Shown here: positions 11,084 through 22,815 of the stretch, piece by piece
Numbering within the stretch: position 1 is the first letter of the stretch
How the letters are laid out: each line of letters opens with the position of its first letter
Assembly (NCBI GenBank): GCA_000442125.1
Contig: KE546977.1
Span: forward strand, 1,488,001 to 1,552,000
DNA: 64,000 nt
Reading direction: 5' to 3'
Origin: Opeltia flavorubescens
Taxonomy: Eukaryota > Ascomycota > Lecanoromycetes > Teloschistales > Teloschistaceae
Notes under the pieces: model-generated
Told to the model about the DNA's origin: nothing
Databases searched by the model: none
The model's input: only the letters and a program-made list of their open reading frames with translations
Translations under genes and position numbers: made by a program

Positions 11084-11721
11084 TCTCTACGAGGGGCATG
11101 ACGTCGCGTCCAGTCAAGACAGGCTGTTGGACTAAAATGTAGCGAGGATGACTGACAAAGCATGATTGTACCTTCTCTTGTCTCTATTGAATCCATGTGA
11201 TCACCCCAATGTCTATTGATATCAGCATTCGCTGTCCTAGCAAGGTGCTTTACTTCGTGATATCGAAGCGCTCGTAATGGGAATTGCCTTCTCCAAGAGT
11301 AGTGAACTACCTGAGGTTGATAGACAAGCATCGAGTGCGGCCCACGTTTAGGAGATTGCTTGCATTTGCTCAAGGGACGTCCTAACTTGCCTTCGTTTAT
11401 AGTTTACAATATTATTCCGGATAGGATCAGCATTGAAGAGCCTGTCTACATGTATCTACTATCTCTGCTAAAACTTCTAATCTTATGTCTTCTATACACG
11501 TTGTACGACAGAAGCGTGGCTTGGAGAACAGACTGTTGTCTGAGTGCAAGCATGATTATCAACAGATGTATTGTGATGTAAACATCAAGTCTGATCTGCA
11601 GCATTTGTTCAAGCCGACTAGCGTTCGTCACGAATTGCGATGGCGTCAATGATTGGATCGACGCGTACACAAAATGTAAAAACTCGTTCTCTCCAGTTTC
11701 TCTCCTGCAAGGTTCGCGACT
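11084..11721. other. Intergenic, no gene seen
   Basis: Spacer between the two small TM/coiled-coil genes. Overlapping short frames occur on both strands but none has a recognisable domain. Confidence 0.35.
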
Positions 11722-12207
11722 ATGAATCTTTGGACTAATATTATAGTTCCTATGATTGTGGCCATCTTCTTAGTATTGTCTTTCTTGCACACGGAGACAG
11801 TAAACGACATTATCAAAGATCTGGGAAAACAAGAAAATGACCTGTTCCTTCTGAAGACGAAGGTCGAGTTGTTGCAGGCAGATAAAGATGATTTAATTGC
11901 TAGAATCGGCAGAATGGAAAAGCAACAGGGTGCGTTTCACCAATTTTCAGTGACTTTAATATCCTGACCTAAGATATAGAGGACTTGCGGGCTCAAGTCA
12001 ACGAGAGTAATGAAAGAATCGCATACTACGAAAGCGGTAGATCTCCTGCAAAAAGCTTTATGATATATTACTGAACTTTGAAAAGGCAGGTACCGTCGAC
12101 TATTTGGTGACCTTGCTACCATTGTACAAGGCCTCTCGGTGTTCCGGACGCTACTCGACTTTTGGCAGGATGTGGTTATGAATGCACAAGGGGTCCAACA
12201 ACGTTGA
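11722..12207 (+). CDS. Small single-TM coiled-coil protein, unknown function
   Basis: Three exons, 11722-11929, 11980-12036 and 12086-12207, give 128 residues in a consistent frame. The N-terminus is one membrane segment (WTNIIVPMIVAIFLVLSFL). It is followed by a coiled coil that runs across the first splice: KDLGKQENDLFLLKTKVELL, DKDDLIARIGRMEKQQ, then EDLRAQVNESNERIAYY. The last exon reads YRRLFGDLATIVQGLSVFRT and LLDFWQDVVMNAQGVQQR. The coiled-coil register continues through both introns, which supports the model. No family is recognised. Its position near a HET gene and its layout make a membrane-tethered adaptor possible, but that is only a guess. Confidence 0.65.
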
Positions 12208-12934
12208 TTACGAAAATCGGTAGGACGAAGGAAATAGACAGTTGAGTTCTCTTAGCGGGAAGACAACCCTTGCCTAAAACTCTTTATTCATTCTTCTACT
12301 AGACAAAAACTCGATTTTCGAGCGCTTGTGGGGACCAACATCGATAAGAGCGTGTTACAGCAGCGCCTGATAATATCCTTCTGTCTTACCACATTGCTCA
12401 AGCGCCGCATTCGCTCTACCTTCTATATCTTAGCTCCGTTCTGCCGCTTCAAGAATGTTTCTTGTATCATAGTCATCGGAGAATCACTCTTATGCCCTCG
12501 AGGAAACATTGAAACTTCCCAGAAGCTACTCGATGTACACCGATAATTCTCTTTACCCAGCTTTCTCAGCTTTTTTTGTTCTTTTCCACAGGGTACGAAT
12601 TTCCTCAATTTCTGGATCGACTACAGGGCGATTTTGATTTGCATTCTGAAAGTCAATCTACGTGAAAAACTCGCTCGGTGTGATAGCCCAATGGGTGTCG
12701 ACGATATTCCTAGTCCTTTCACTACAACTCCCTATCCTTAGACAAGCGATGAGACGAACCGATTGCACTTGAACGATGTAGTCATTCACGAATGTCAAAT
12801 TTATGTTACCATATCATCAATTAAACATTTGGCTCGATGAAAGGATGACGTCACGGAGACAGCATTGACCGGATCCCACCGCATCTCAGATCTTTCCACC
12901 AACACGCACTTGTTCATCTAGACCTATCTCCACA
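12208..12934. promoter_or_regulatory. Intergenic; upstream of HAD gene with a palindromic CRE-type site
   Basis: No supported coding frame. A perfect TGACGTCA octamer, the bZIP/ATF-CREB type site, is at 12846-12853, 82 bp before the HAD gene ATG. Confidence 0.4.
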
Positions 12935-13716
12935 ATGGCTCTCCCACAATCACAAGGTCGCTCCCTAGCAACCTTCAAAGCTCTCTCATTCGATATCTTC
13001 GGCACAGTCATAGATGAACCAGCGAGCGTCCTCAAAGCCCTCAAACCACTCGTCTCCCAGCTCCCAGAGGACCATAGAGCTAAAACTTCACCGGACATCC
13101 AGGTCAAAGCCTTCGATGCACATGAGAAGTCAATACAAGACAATAACCCAACCATGCCCTTCGAGGAGGTCCTAGCTACCTCCTACCGCGCCCTCGCTAA
13201 ACAATGGGACGTCGAACCTTCGACCCGCGACGCAGACGCCGTATTCCACTATCTATGCAGCTCTCCTCCATTCCCGGACTCTATCGCAGCTTCAAAACTT
13301 CTAGGTAGCCATGATATTAAACTCATCGCCCTCTCCAACAACTCGCAAGCTGGTCTTGACGCAGTCATGGCCGGACCTCTGAAAGAAGTCTCATTTGATG
13401 CATACCTAAGTGCGGAGGTCATTGGGGCTGATATAAACCTGATCTGAGGAACTTTGAATATCTTTTGAAGATGGTGAAGGGGATGGGCGTAGATAAGGAG
13501 GATTTGCTGCATGTTGCGCAGGGGGTGGCTTCGGATCATGGGCCGGCTAAGGAGATGGCGTTGTGGAGTGCGTGGGTTTCGAGGGGGAGGGAGGTGGGGG
13601 AGAAGGGGTATGAGGGGGTTGGAGAGGGGGATGAGGGGAGGGTGTCGTTTCGGTGGAGGTGGGGGAGTTTAGGGGGGATGGTGGGGGATGTTGAGGAGGG
13701 GTTTGGGGAGGGGTGA
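12935..13716 (+). pseudogene. Haloacid dehalogenase (HAD) family hydrolase, frameshifted
   Basis: The ATG at 12935 opens a HAD-like protein: nucleophile motif LSFDIFGTVID near residue 24, cap region, then motif II LIALSNNSQAGLDAVM near residue 130 and AYLSAEVIGA. The frame ends at TGA shortly after. From about 13432 a different frame continues the family pattern: YKPDLRNFEYLLKMVKGM, HVAQGVASDHGPAKEM (the acidic motif IV region) and WGSLGGMVGDVE, stopping at 13716. A single-base change at about 13430 joins the halves; no GT-AG intron fits. The family match is to type II haloacid dehalogenase-like proteins, which hydrolyse C-halogen or phosphate bonds. This is either a pseudogene or a base error. 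The 3' third is extremely G-rich on this strand. Confidence 0.75.
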
Positions 13717-13828
13717 GAGGGGGTGTTTGGTTTGAGGGGGTGTGGTGAATGTATATATAGCTTTATCTGTTATGCTATTAATGGCTAGCTTGATCTCATC
13801 TACATGAAACCTTTTATGGACAGTTCTA

Positions 13829-16800
13829 TCAGCCACCAGCTGCGCTCTCTAACCCGCGTAACCACTCCACAACCCATTTCTCCATCCACTCCTCCTTCAG
13901 ACTCGGCATCCCCCTCAACCGTTCACTCCTCGCCAGCGTCTTCTCCAGAATCCATTTCACACTCGTCCTATCCTCGTCTAACATCACCTCCGTGTAAAAA
14001 TCCAGTAGCTTTGCAGCTGGATTCCGTTTCAATACTTCTTCGAGGCGATAGTTCTCCGGATCTTTGGCGCTCATGTCGAGGTTCTCGCGGACTTTCGATA
14101 TCCACTCTGCGGGAGAGACGATGGAGAGGGGTTTTTGAGTGTGGGTTGAAATGCTGCGGCAGATAGTGGGGTGTATGGAGGCCCAATGGATACTACGGGG
14201 GTTAAGGAGGTGGTATACAGACGCCTCAATATCTTCTAGAGGTCCATCTTGCTCCTTCTCTTTACTTATGAGGTCGATGATGACCTCCGCTGCAAGATCG
14301 ATAGGAACCCAATTCACCTCGTCGAATGAAGGACCGAGAGAATCGGGAAGAGCACCGACTTCCGCCGAGCTGATCACTAAGCTTGGAAACCATTCTGCAG
14401 CGTTCCATGCGCCGGAAGCTTGTGTTGCTGCACCGGCTAGTTGTCCTACTCGGAATATCGAGCAATCGATGCGTAGTTGATTGGATGCGTATTGTAATAG
14501 CAATTCGGAGATATACTTGCTTTCGGCGTACCCGTTAGGATGGACAGAGGAGTTCATGTCGATGATCTCTTCCGGTATACCGGATGCGGCATTTTCGTAC
14601 GTCATGACTGAGCTGATAGACGAGATGAAGAAGAATCGTGATGAGACCTTGGAGGCTGAGACCAGTCTCGCAAGGTTCACGACGCTATCGAGTTGTGGCC
14701 TGAATGCATTGATTGGAAGGATGAAATTCACAGGCCATGCGCAATGGATGACTGTGACATGAGATCTGACCAGAGTTTTGTAGACGTCGGGTTGCAAGCC
14801 AAGGTCGGTTAAGGAAAGCTCGCATGTGTGAAATGATACCCGGTCTGCTGGAAAGTCGACAGGGAGATGACGATATGCATTTCTTTCCTGCTGGAGGATA
14901 TGACTGTTGTCGGCTCTGTTGAGACAGTAGATGTGCCTGACAGAGGGTTCTGCCAGCAGCTTCGACAAGATGTGGGAGCCCAGGGCGCCAGTCGACCCTG
15001 TAAGGATGAAGACCCTGGGTGAGGTGGTCTTGTCCGGTGACGGTATTAATGGTAACTGGTCCAGCTTTTTCTTATATTCTTCAAGCAACCCTTCTCTCTT
15101 CAACAAATGGTCTTTCTTCTGATTTCCCATCGGCGGGGAGTGTTTGCCTTGCATGGCGAACGTGGCCCGCGTCAAGGCTAATGGAGAGGCGTTCGTGTAC
15201 AGCGTACTCGGAGCCAGCTCAGGAAGATTGAGTGCTCGTTTCAAGATACGAATGAGGGAAATCGCATGCAGGGAGTCCATTCCTGCAGCGAAGATATCCT
15301 GTGAGTCGGTGACTTCACCCCAGCCGGTAATGGAAAGGATAGTCGCTTTGATGTAGTGCAGCCGAGAAACTTCATCCGCTATCTCTGAAGGTGGTGGAAT
15401 TTGAAAATCACCATCAGCTGACATCTGATCGGCGTCTCGGTAAAGGGCTTCAATCTCGTCTCGGTACGCTTGGAGAGTACCGGCTCTTTGGATTGTACCT
15501 TTCCCAGCACGCATCATGGGCTTCTGCGGGCTGGTAAAGAGAATGTGCGTCTTGGTGATACGTGCATGGCTAGGAGCATCACGATTTGCTTCAACAATCG
15601 TTGGCCATAGCTCCTCGATATACTTTGCCCTCTCCACTGGTGTAGGCTCTTTTTCGTTGTAGGTAAGCTCAACAAGAAGAGCCGCTTGGAAGCGTTGAGC
15701 ACCGATGACCAAGGCTGCTACGACTTCACGATTGTTGGAAACGATGTACTGCTCCATCGAGATAGGGTTTGTTTTTTCTCCGTTCAGAAATACAATGATA
15801 TCATCTGCTCTAGCTCCCCATTTCCACATATCTTTCTTTCGAGGTGACGGATGTCGGACGAAAAGATCTCGACTTCCGTATTCGTAGGTGTCGGGAAAGA
15901 TGGTAAACGTTGGTTGGGTATTTCTGAGGTCGTGGTCTCGGATGGCGAATAATTCAAAAGTATCATCTGCTGCGGGTCGCATAGTCAAGCCCAGGTCTGG
16001 GTGAAATTGGACATACTTCCAATCTCCTTTCTCGCGTCCGTGAGACTGAAGAATGTTCGGGGTTAGTCCGAGTTCAGTAGCACCGAACTGGCAGTGCAAC
16101 TCGATTTTAGAGGCTACGGTGTCTCCAATCGATTGAGGCAGGTCGCCTCCACAATAGAGAATGGCTTTGAGATTCTGGGCACAGTAGTCTAGAAGGCGAG
16201 GATCCTCGTAGAGTTCTTGTACGATTGATGGTACGATGATCGCGATATCGGCGGGGGTTTCGCGGAGGCCTGCAACAAGTCCTTCTGCCGAGGGGATTGC
16301 ACCTGATATAGGTGCGATCATGGTGGTACCGAATGGAATTGCGTTGAACAGAAAGCTCACGAGATAGGCGCCCTGCCACGAACTTAGCCTTCTTGTGTGT
16401 GGAATTGATGGATATGCAGGATGAGGAACGACCCTACATGGAATGCGGGAAAGGTGATAAACACACGATTTCCTTGAAACATCCTATCTTGACTCTCAAA
16501 TCCTGCCGGAGGATCTAAAGAGAGCATTGAGATATTTGCTGCTGCGGTGGCGTGGGAGTATATAATGGGCTTGGGTATACCCGTTGAGCCGGATGTGTGT
16601 CTGATCCAAATTAACTTCACTTGAGAGGAACTTGACGGCAGACCTACACAACGAACAGTGGATCTTCAAGAGCATCAGATAGAGTCTTTTCAAATGGATA
16701 CGGAGGATGAGTAATGCTTAGGAGGTCATCCACTTCTGGTACTTCGACAATTCTTGCTAGCCCTTCTTTCTCAATGGTATCGATAGCTGGCAGCCGAGAT

Positions 16801-17279
16801 TTGGGAGAGAGGACGATCTTGCAACTCAGGCGACTGAAGAGGTATGAATGTGCGGCAACGCTGTTTCGAGGTGACGTCAAGAAGATCTGGCCGTCTTTGA
16901 GTTTGACTCAGGCTGGATGGTTATTGATGAATCGAATACTTACAGCGTAGCCAGCTTTGACAGCCCCAACAATAAGGGCAGGATATCTGATATCGTTAGG
17001 ACCAATATAGGCTAGAGTCTCAAAGCCCTGGCCCTGGCCCGGGCCAAATGTCCGATGTAGCCACCATGCAAAGCCGTTGACCGCATTCGCCAGATGGGCA
17101 AAAGAGATCTTCCGGTAGCCTTGATCATAGGTGTGAGCGGAGACTGGATATTCAGCGTAGATAGCATCCGGCGTCAATGCTGCTCGTTTATCGACCAGGT
17201 TTGGAATCAAGTCGGCACTCAAGCAAATTTGGTTCTTTCGAACCTCATGATGTATCGCCATACTGTCGTTTAGCACCAT
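13829..17279 (-). CDS. NRPS-like adenylation-thiolation-thioester reductase (carboxylic acid reductase type)
   Basis: Exons 16944-17279, 16650-16886, 16438-16614 and 13829-16372 give about 1,097 residues. The start is taken at the ATG at 17279; the frame is open further upstream without an ATG. The A domain shows HTSGSTGIPKPIIYSHA, FPAFHGAYLVSFLFNAIPFG, FGATELG, YGSRDLFVRHP and GARADDIIVFLNGEKTNP. The thiolation domain has FAAGMDSLHAISLIRIL (Ser attachment site). The C-terminal reductase has TGSTGALGSHIL (NADPH loop), SSISSVMTYE and YAESKY (catalytic Tyr/Lys). There is no condensation domain. Such enzymes activate a carboxylic acid, load it on the carrier and reduce it to an aldehyde or alcohol. 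It lies 5 kb from the PKS and on the opposite strand. The join between exons 2 and 3 needs an unusually short intron (about 35 nt) to remove an in-frame TAG. Confidence 0.9.
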
Positions 17280-18787
17280 TGATTCGAAATCGTTGTCTAC
17301 AGAAAGTGATGCTTCCTTGAAGCACCAATGTTGTATCAATATCTTACAGTCATCTCATTGTATTAACTCTACCAGCTCCTTGTGGTGATTACAAGTGTAG
17401 TAGGTTGGATAGTACAGAGGAGTGTAACAGATGATAGTAAATTTCTACGTCTTCGTAGTTGCCAAGCCACACGATTATTCGCCTAACACGCTAAACCAAT
17501 TCGAGTTGGGAAGCATTTCAGCTGAAGTTGAATCTCCTCTAATTTGCGATCCGGACAATTGGGGGATGGGAAGGTCCTTGGGGTTCGGCATCTTTTCCAC
17601 GCGTACACCCGATGAATTTTGTATGCTGTAATGCGGCGTATGTGCCTATCAAAGACTTGAGTGTTACACAGTTGCTACTGGTTATCGGATTTCCTCGGGA
17701 GGGTACTCGGGAGCGTACATGCCCCGCCATTCATATCTCCCTCGTCTCACTAGCATACTGAGCTCGACGGCGCAGCCTTGCTGATACACACGCGTACTGC
17801 ACCGTACTGTATACATACACTGCGCACAGGTATTTCGCCTGTATATAGTACACGTGGATAGTGGATATAGACTGCATTGCAGAGATTGCTGTTGAACGTT
17901 ATATCTGTCTACGGATAAGTAGTTACAAGTGATTTGTTTACCGAAGATCAGCAGTCTTGCATGGGATCTAGATGGCGACGTGGTGTGGACGGTAATTGCG
18001 TAAGGGTGCGGCGTTGCGACTGAAATAGGTGTAATCGCTACGTGGGTCCCCCGATGTGTACGCCCCCAACGTATTCTGACTGCAGCCTCGTGCATGATCT
18101 GCATGTTTTGCAGTCGAGTTAAAAAGAGATGCAAGATACCATCACCCGGTATCACCTCTAGCTTTTTCATGGAGTCTCAGCCCACTGAAGTGACCCGTTC
18201 CACTGCGCCTGTGCACAACTTTCTAACTACTCGGCTTCTTAGACTGCAACGGAAGCGGCCCGAGAACGACACTTTTTTTATAGCCGTCTACGGCATGTAT
18301 GATTGGATGCAGAAGGCCGATCGACACGAGTCCCACCCACACCTAAAGCTAGGAGTGTGGAGGACAGGCGAGAGCACACCTGCATCTAGGCAGATAAGCT
18401 CTCGCCCCCAGCTTACCTATTGATGAATCAATTCGTAATTTATGACGTCTATACCGATCCACAGATCCTGACCTGCATTCCAAATAGTTAGGTGCAGAAT
18501 ATAGCATGATTGGAGCCGCAATGCTGCGCCGCAACAGTACACGACACAGCGGTCATACTACGGTCCGCAAATCAGAGATCTTACGCCGCATTGGAAATTG
18601 AAAACCCGAATGGCTACTCAAAGAACCGTGTAGCGTGGGAATTTGCATTACCTTTCATTGTTGGGGAACCCACGTGTGCTACAACGGTTGTACAGAAGAT
18701 CAGTCATAGCTGTGATAGCTGACATCGGTTTGATTTCTTCTTTTGAAAGACCGTCCAAAGTTATTCACATTCTCTACAGCAGTAACA
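17280..18787. other. Intergenic between NRPS-like and PTH11-like genes
   Basis: About 1.5 kb separates two divergent genes. No convincing gene is present. A frame at 18094-18423 starts with a C-x2-C-x6-C pattern but lacks the second half of a Zn2Cys6 cluster. The promoters of both flanking genes are expected here. Confidence 0.4.
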
Positions 18788-19930
18788 ATGTCAGAAGAGC
18801 TCTCAAGTGAATACTCTGGACACAAGGCACTCATCTTTACCGCTCTCTATATCCCCACCCAAGTGATATGTGTAGCACTCCGATACCTGTCTCGGTACCT
18901 TGTGAGGGGATCCTGGGGATCGGACGATATTTTCATCATGGCTTCGTTAGTCTTTCAAATGGCCATGGGCGTCATCTGTATCTGTACGCACACTGATCTT
19001 TGGACGTTGGAGACTTTGACGAATGTTGACTTTGAGAAGGCTCGGTTTATTTTGGTGGTGTCGGATATCACATTGATTATCTCGAAAAGACTACACCAGC
19101 GACTGTCCTCGTGTGGGGGAAATATCTGGTAGCCATCTCGTTGTTGTACTTCTGGACCGTGAGCATACCAAAAATCGCAATCCTCGTACTGTACCACCGT
19201 CTTTTCCCCACCCCAAGGCTTCGAAGAGTCGTTGTATCGGTTGCTGGGGTATTAGTCGCCTTGACGTTTGCGACGGGTATCTCGGCTTTCGCGGCCTGTA
19301 GGCCATTTGCTGCAAATTGGAATCCCATGATGCATGGAGCCAACTGCATCAATAAAGAAGCGCTCTTCCGCTGGGCAAGTTTCCCGAACATCGTGACCGA
19401 CATCGTCATCATATTGCTCCCAATGCGTACGATTTGGCACCTCAAAACATCTCGGAGGCTCAAAATTGGCCTCGTTGCAACCTTCGCCGTGGGAACCTTG
19501 TAAGTCTTCTTGAAAGATACCCTTCGGTCTTCCTTACTAATGATCATCAAGCGGCTTCGTTGGCTCCATCGTCCGTTTCGTCATGTTCTTCAAGAGAAAT
19601 TCTTTCATTGATGGCACCTGGTCTGCAGTTGATCTTATCATATGGACTCAGCTGGAGACCGGGACTTATTTGATGTCCGCCTGTGTAATGACGTATCGGC
19701 CAATCTTGGAGCGGCTCGCCTCCATGCGCTTTCGCAATCGGTTGTCCAGCAAATCTGATTCCGCGCGTTCAAGAGAAGGGTTAGGCAGTAATCAACAACC
19801 CGCCAGCATTGCCCTCAAGCCTATGCCACAAAAGGGCATGACGGGCTTCCTGCCGTTGTCAGACAGCCCTCATGCAGATTCTCGGATCGTGATAACGACG
19901 GACATCTCACATGTTCGGGACTCGCATTGA
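18788..19930 (+). CDS. PTH11-like integral membrane protein (rhodopsin domain)
   Basis: Exons 18788-18983, 19040-19499 and 19552-19930 give 344 residues. The ATG at 18788 starts MSEELSSEYSGHKALIFTAL. Family features in order: a TM1 stretch ending in LRYLSRYLVRGSWGSDDI, LVFQMAMGVICICSVYFGGV, GYHIDYLEKTTPATVLVWGK, YLVAISLLYFWTVSIPKIAI, LVLYHRLFPTPRLRRVV, CRPFAANWNP, IVTDIVIILLPMRTIWHL, LVATFAVGTFGFVGSIVRF and FIDGTWSAVDLIIWTQLETG. The C-terminal tail is polar and cytoplasmic. This is the fungal PTH11-like seven-TM class, some members of which act as surface or nutrient sensors; no ligand can be inferred. It is intact, unlike the related pseudogene at 5739-7020. Lying inside the biosynthetic locus does not prove it belongs to the pathway. 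Confidence 0.85.
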
Positions 19931-20225
19931 CCTCACGAGGAAATATCGAATATTCTGTGGAGTAGCGGCGTATTGTGAGCTGGTAAGTAAACTGATGACC
20001 AGTGTGCTCGTCAGGAGTGAGGTTTAGCTAACGCATTCCGTAGGTATTGCTGTTCCAAGATTGGGTGTATTGATTGACCTTTGCTTCGATTCGATCTAGA
20101 AGTGAATTGTGGTGTCCTGAACGCTACCATAGACCAAAGTCATTACATTGATGTTTCAATTGGGAACCGAGATTCTGAAGATAGTCCCGTCTTTGGGGGG
20201 GGTTGACGTCGCATGCGATACGTGA

Positions 20226-22118
20226 TCAGGCCGAATGACAGACCTCGTGACATTCTTGTAGTGGTACGTGATCTAATGTAGCCGGATAACAAGATGGGTC
20301 GCTGGAGTTTGTTTCATTTGGCTTGCTGTCATCCGCGCATTTGCGTCCTTGCTTGACATTCCCCCACTCCATTGCGAGACTGCAAATGAATGCTAGGGCA
20401 CCGCTAGCGATAGCCAGGACAAATGTCATTCGGAGAGCATGGTTGAAAGCTTCTTTGACAATGGACGGGGTATTTGCTAGACTAGTCGGTCCTGCTGTAA
20501 TGATGGCCTTGGCGTCTAGATTGGGGACATGCTCTAGTCTCTTCACAAAGACGTTGGAGAATATCGCCTGGCCGATGTTTGTTCCGAGAATCGGGCCCAA
20601 GCTGTTGCAGAAGCTGACCATAGCGCTACCCATGGGCATTTGATGCTGAGGCAGCTTGTGTTGTACAGCGTTGAATGGAATCTGGGTACAGAGTCCAAGT
20701 CCTAGGCCCGTAATGAATTGAAAAATCGAAAGAGTACCACTGGTAGAGTCCACCCGCAAAGTAAATAGTAAACCAGACCCAACAGTGGCTAGAACAGCCC
20801 CAAGCCACATGAAAGGCACGTAGAAGCCGAAGATACTCACCAAGGCGCCGCTAGCAATAGGGGAAAAAAGCATGGTGACAAGAAATGGAAGGTTCTGGAT
20901 ACCCGAAGTGCGCGCACTCGAGCCTTTCACAAGCTGAAAGTAAAGGGGCAGGTAGTAGATGAGGAGTCCTACGATCAAGGAAATGAAGAGCAGGAAAGAA
21001 GAACTTGCTGCCACGGTACGTTGTCCAGCCAGCCCAAGGGGTATACTGGCGCTAAAGCTAAAGTATCAGCTTTTGCAAGTAAGAGGCGTAGTGTGGAAGC
21101 TTACCGATCGCCCAACCAGTGCTGAAGAGCTACAAACACGACGATTAGAATTGAACAGCCTACCAGGCAGCCAATAATGCGAGAATCAGACCACGAATAT
21201 CTTATCCCGGCCCACTGTAGAGCTAGAAGTAGACAGATGAAAGCGGCAAGTAAGACAACAAGGCCGATGGGATCCAGTCTCCGTAGCTTCTCATTCACCG
21301 GTACCTGAGATGTCGGGCTTGTCGTTGGTGGTTCAAAGGTCAATCCAACTAACACCAGTGCGATGAAGCCGATGGCTGCTCANCGTCAGCATATCAATAC
21401 GGATGAGTGGGCGAGTACAATCGGGCCTCACGAAGATTGATCCAGAAGCAAAACCGCCAAGTCAAGATCCTGGAATCAGTGAAAACACCTCCAAGCAAAG
21501 GACCGGCAACTGAGGCGACGCCAAACATGCTCGTGACCAGTGAGATGTAGAAGGCTCTTTTCCTGATGGGAACGGCCAGCCCCATGAATGTAAGAGTCCC
21601 AATGTAGAGGCCAGCTCCACCAGCCCCTGCCACGAGCCGGCCAATGATCAGAGAAATTGAGCCTTTGGCGGTGGCACAAATTATGGATCCAACCTCAAAC
21701 GTTAGAATAGCGGCAATGAAGACCTTCTTCACGGCGAAATCCGTGAACAGATGTCCGAAAGCAGGCTGGAAGGCCATTTGCGTCAGGAAATAGGAGCTCG
21801 CAAACCATCCCACTACATCGAGGCTGTGAAATTGCGTGCTAATCTTGGGGATTGCAGTCGCTGTGATGCATATTCAGTCTCCTATAATACACTAACGTCA
21901 AAACCGAAAGACATGGATCGCAGACCAAGTATATAATTGTCTAATGCCACCATCAGAACAACCGCCATCAAGCCGGTAGTCAGAAAAAGAAGGCGGAACC
22001 CTGATGGATAGATCGGAACGATCTCTTCCTTCTTCCCTAGATTGTTGCTAGAGTTACCGTGCTCTATAGGCAGGGCTGAAGACGACTCTGATGTGTTTGC
22101 CTCGGTGACTTGTGCCAT
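20226..22118 (-). CDS. MFS drug/toxin efflux transporter (14-TM type)
   Basis: Exons 21926-22118, 21432-21860, 21105-21375 and 20226-21051 give 572 residues; the start is the ATG at 22118 (MAQVTEANTSESS). After a hydrophilic N-tail come FLTTGLMAVVLMVALDNYIL joined to ATAIPKISTQFHSLDVVGW, YFLTQMAFQPAFGHLF, IIGRLVAGAGGAGLYIGTL, a TSMFGVASVAGPLLGGVFTD loop (antiporter-type motif C), RFCFWINLPIGFIALVLVGL, then the LQWAGIRYSWSD segment and the C-terminal helices. This is the DHA-type major facilitator class common in fungal secondary-metabolite loci, where such proteins export the product by proton antiport. It is divergent from the PKS gene across 697 bp. An ambiguous base at 21383 lies inside the second intron and does not affect the protein. 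Confidence 0.93.
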
Positions 22119-22815
22119 GTCCAGATTTCTTACCACATTCAGTGCATCGGTGGCAGTATTAGGAGCTATGGATTGGAGATGGCCATCTTTGCTAAGAAAA
22201 TATGTCCGCCGAACGGCCGGTTCACCAAGCCAGATGTGCATATGCAATGGCTTATCTTGCAGCAGCATGCACTTTGTGTGTTAGTGATCAAGAAGTTTAA
22301 GGTAGCCGGGAACCGTAAACATCTCCTAGAATAACTCAAGTGAGACTAGCGGTGTTTGCCAATGACGCCATCATTGGTTGCGAAAAGAGTCGTACGGCAA
22401 TCGCAGTCAACCACCGAGGCTTTCATGCATGAACCCCTCACGCTCTTTCTGCTGTTCCACATCATTGCAGGGCCATCGACCACACCCTCTCGAGCGTAGA
22501 GGAGCATTGTCTGGTAAAAGCAGGCTGACGAAAGGTGTGCCTGCTGCATGATGCGGTGTCACCTCGATGATCATGATCCATTTCTATTGGTGAGCCGTTA
22601 TAGAGCCCGACTAAGACAGCAACCCAGTATCATCTGCATTTCAGCCGCTTTACCCCAATGGGGGAAGACCGATGTCACAGCGGAGACGGGCTGCGGTATG
22701 GTTGGATGGAGGAGGAGCCGCTCTGATCTTGTTTGAAGCAGGCAATGTCAGGAAGTAATCTGCGCTTTTCATTTGACCCAAGTAATGTACGTACTTCATC
22801 CACTATACTTTCATC
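22119..22815. promoter_or_regulatory. Shared divergent promoter of MFS exporter and PKS
   Basis: A 697-bp interval between two head-to-head start codons, with no supported frame of its own. Co-expression of exporter and PKS from this region is likely. I found no palindromic CGG/CCG site that I would call confidently. Confidence 0.5.
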
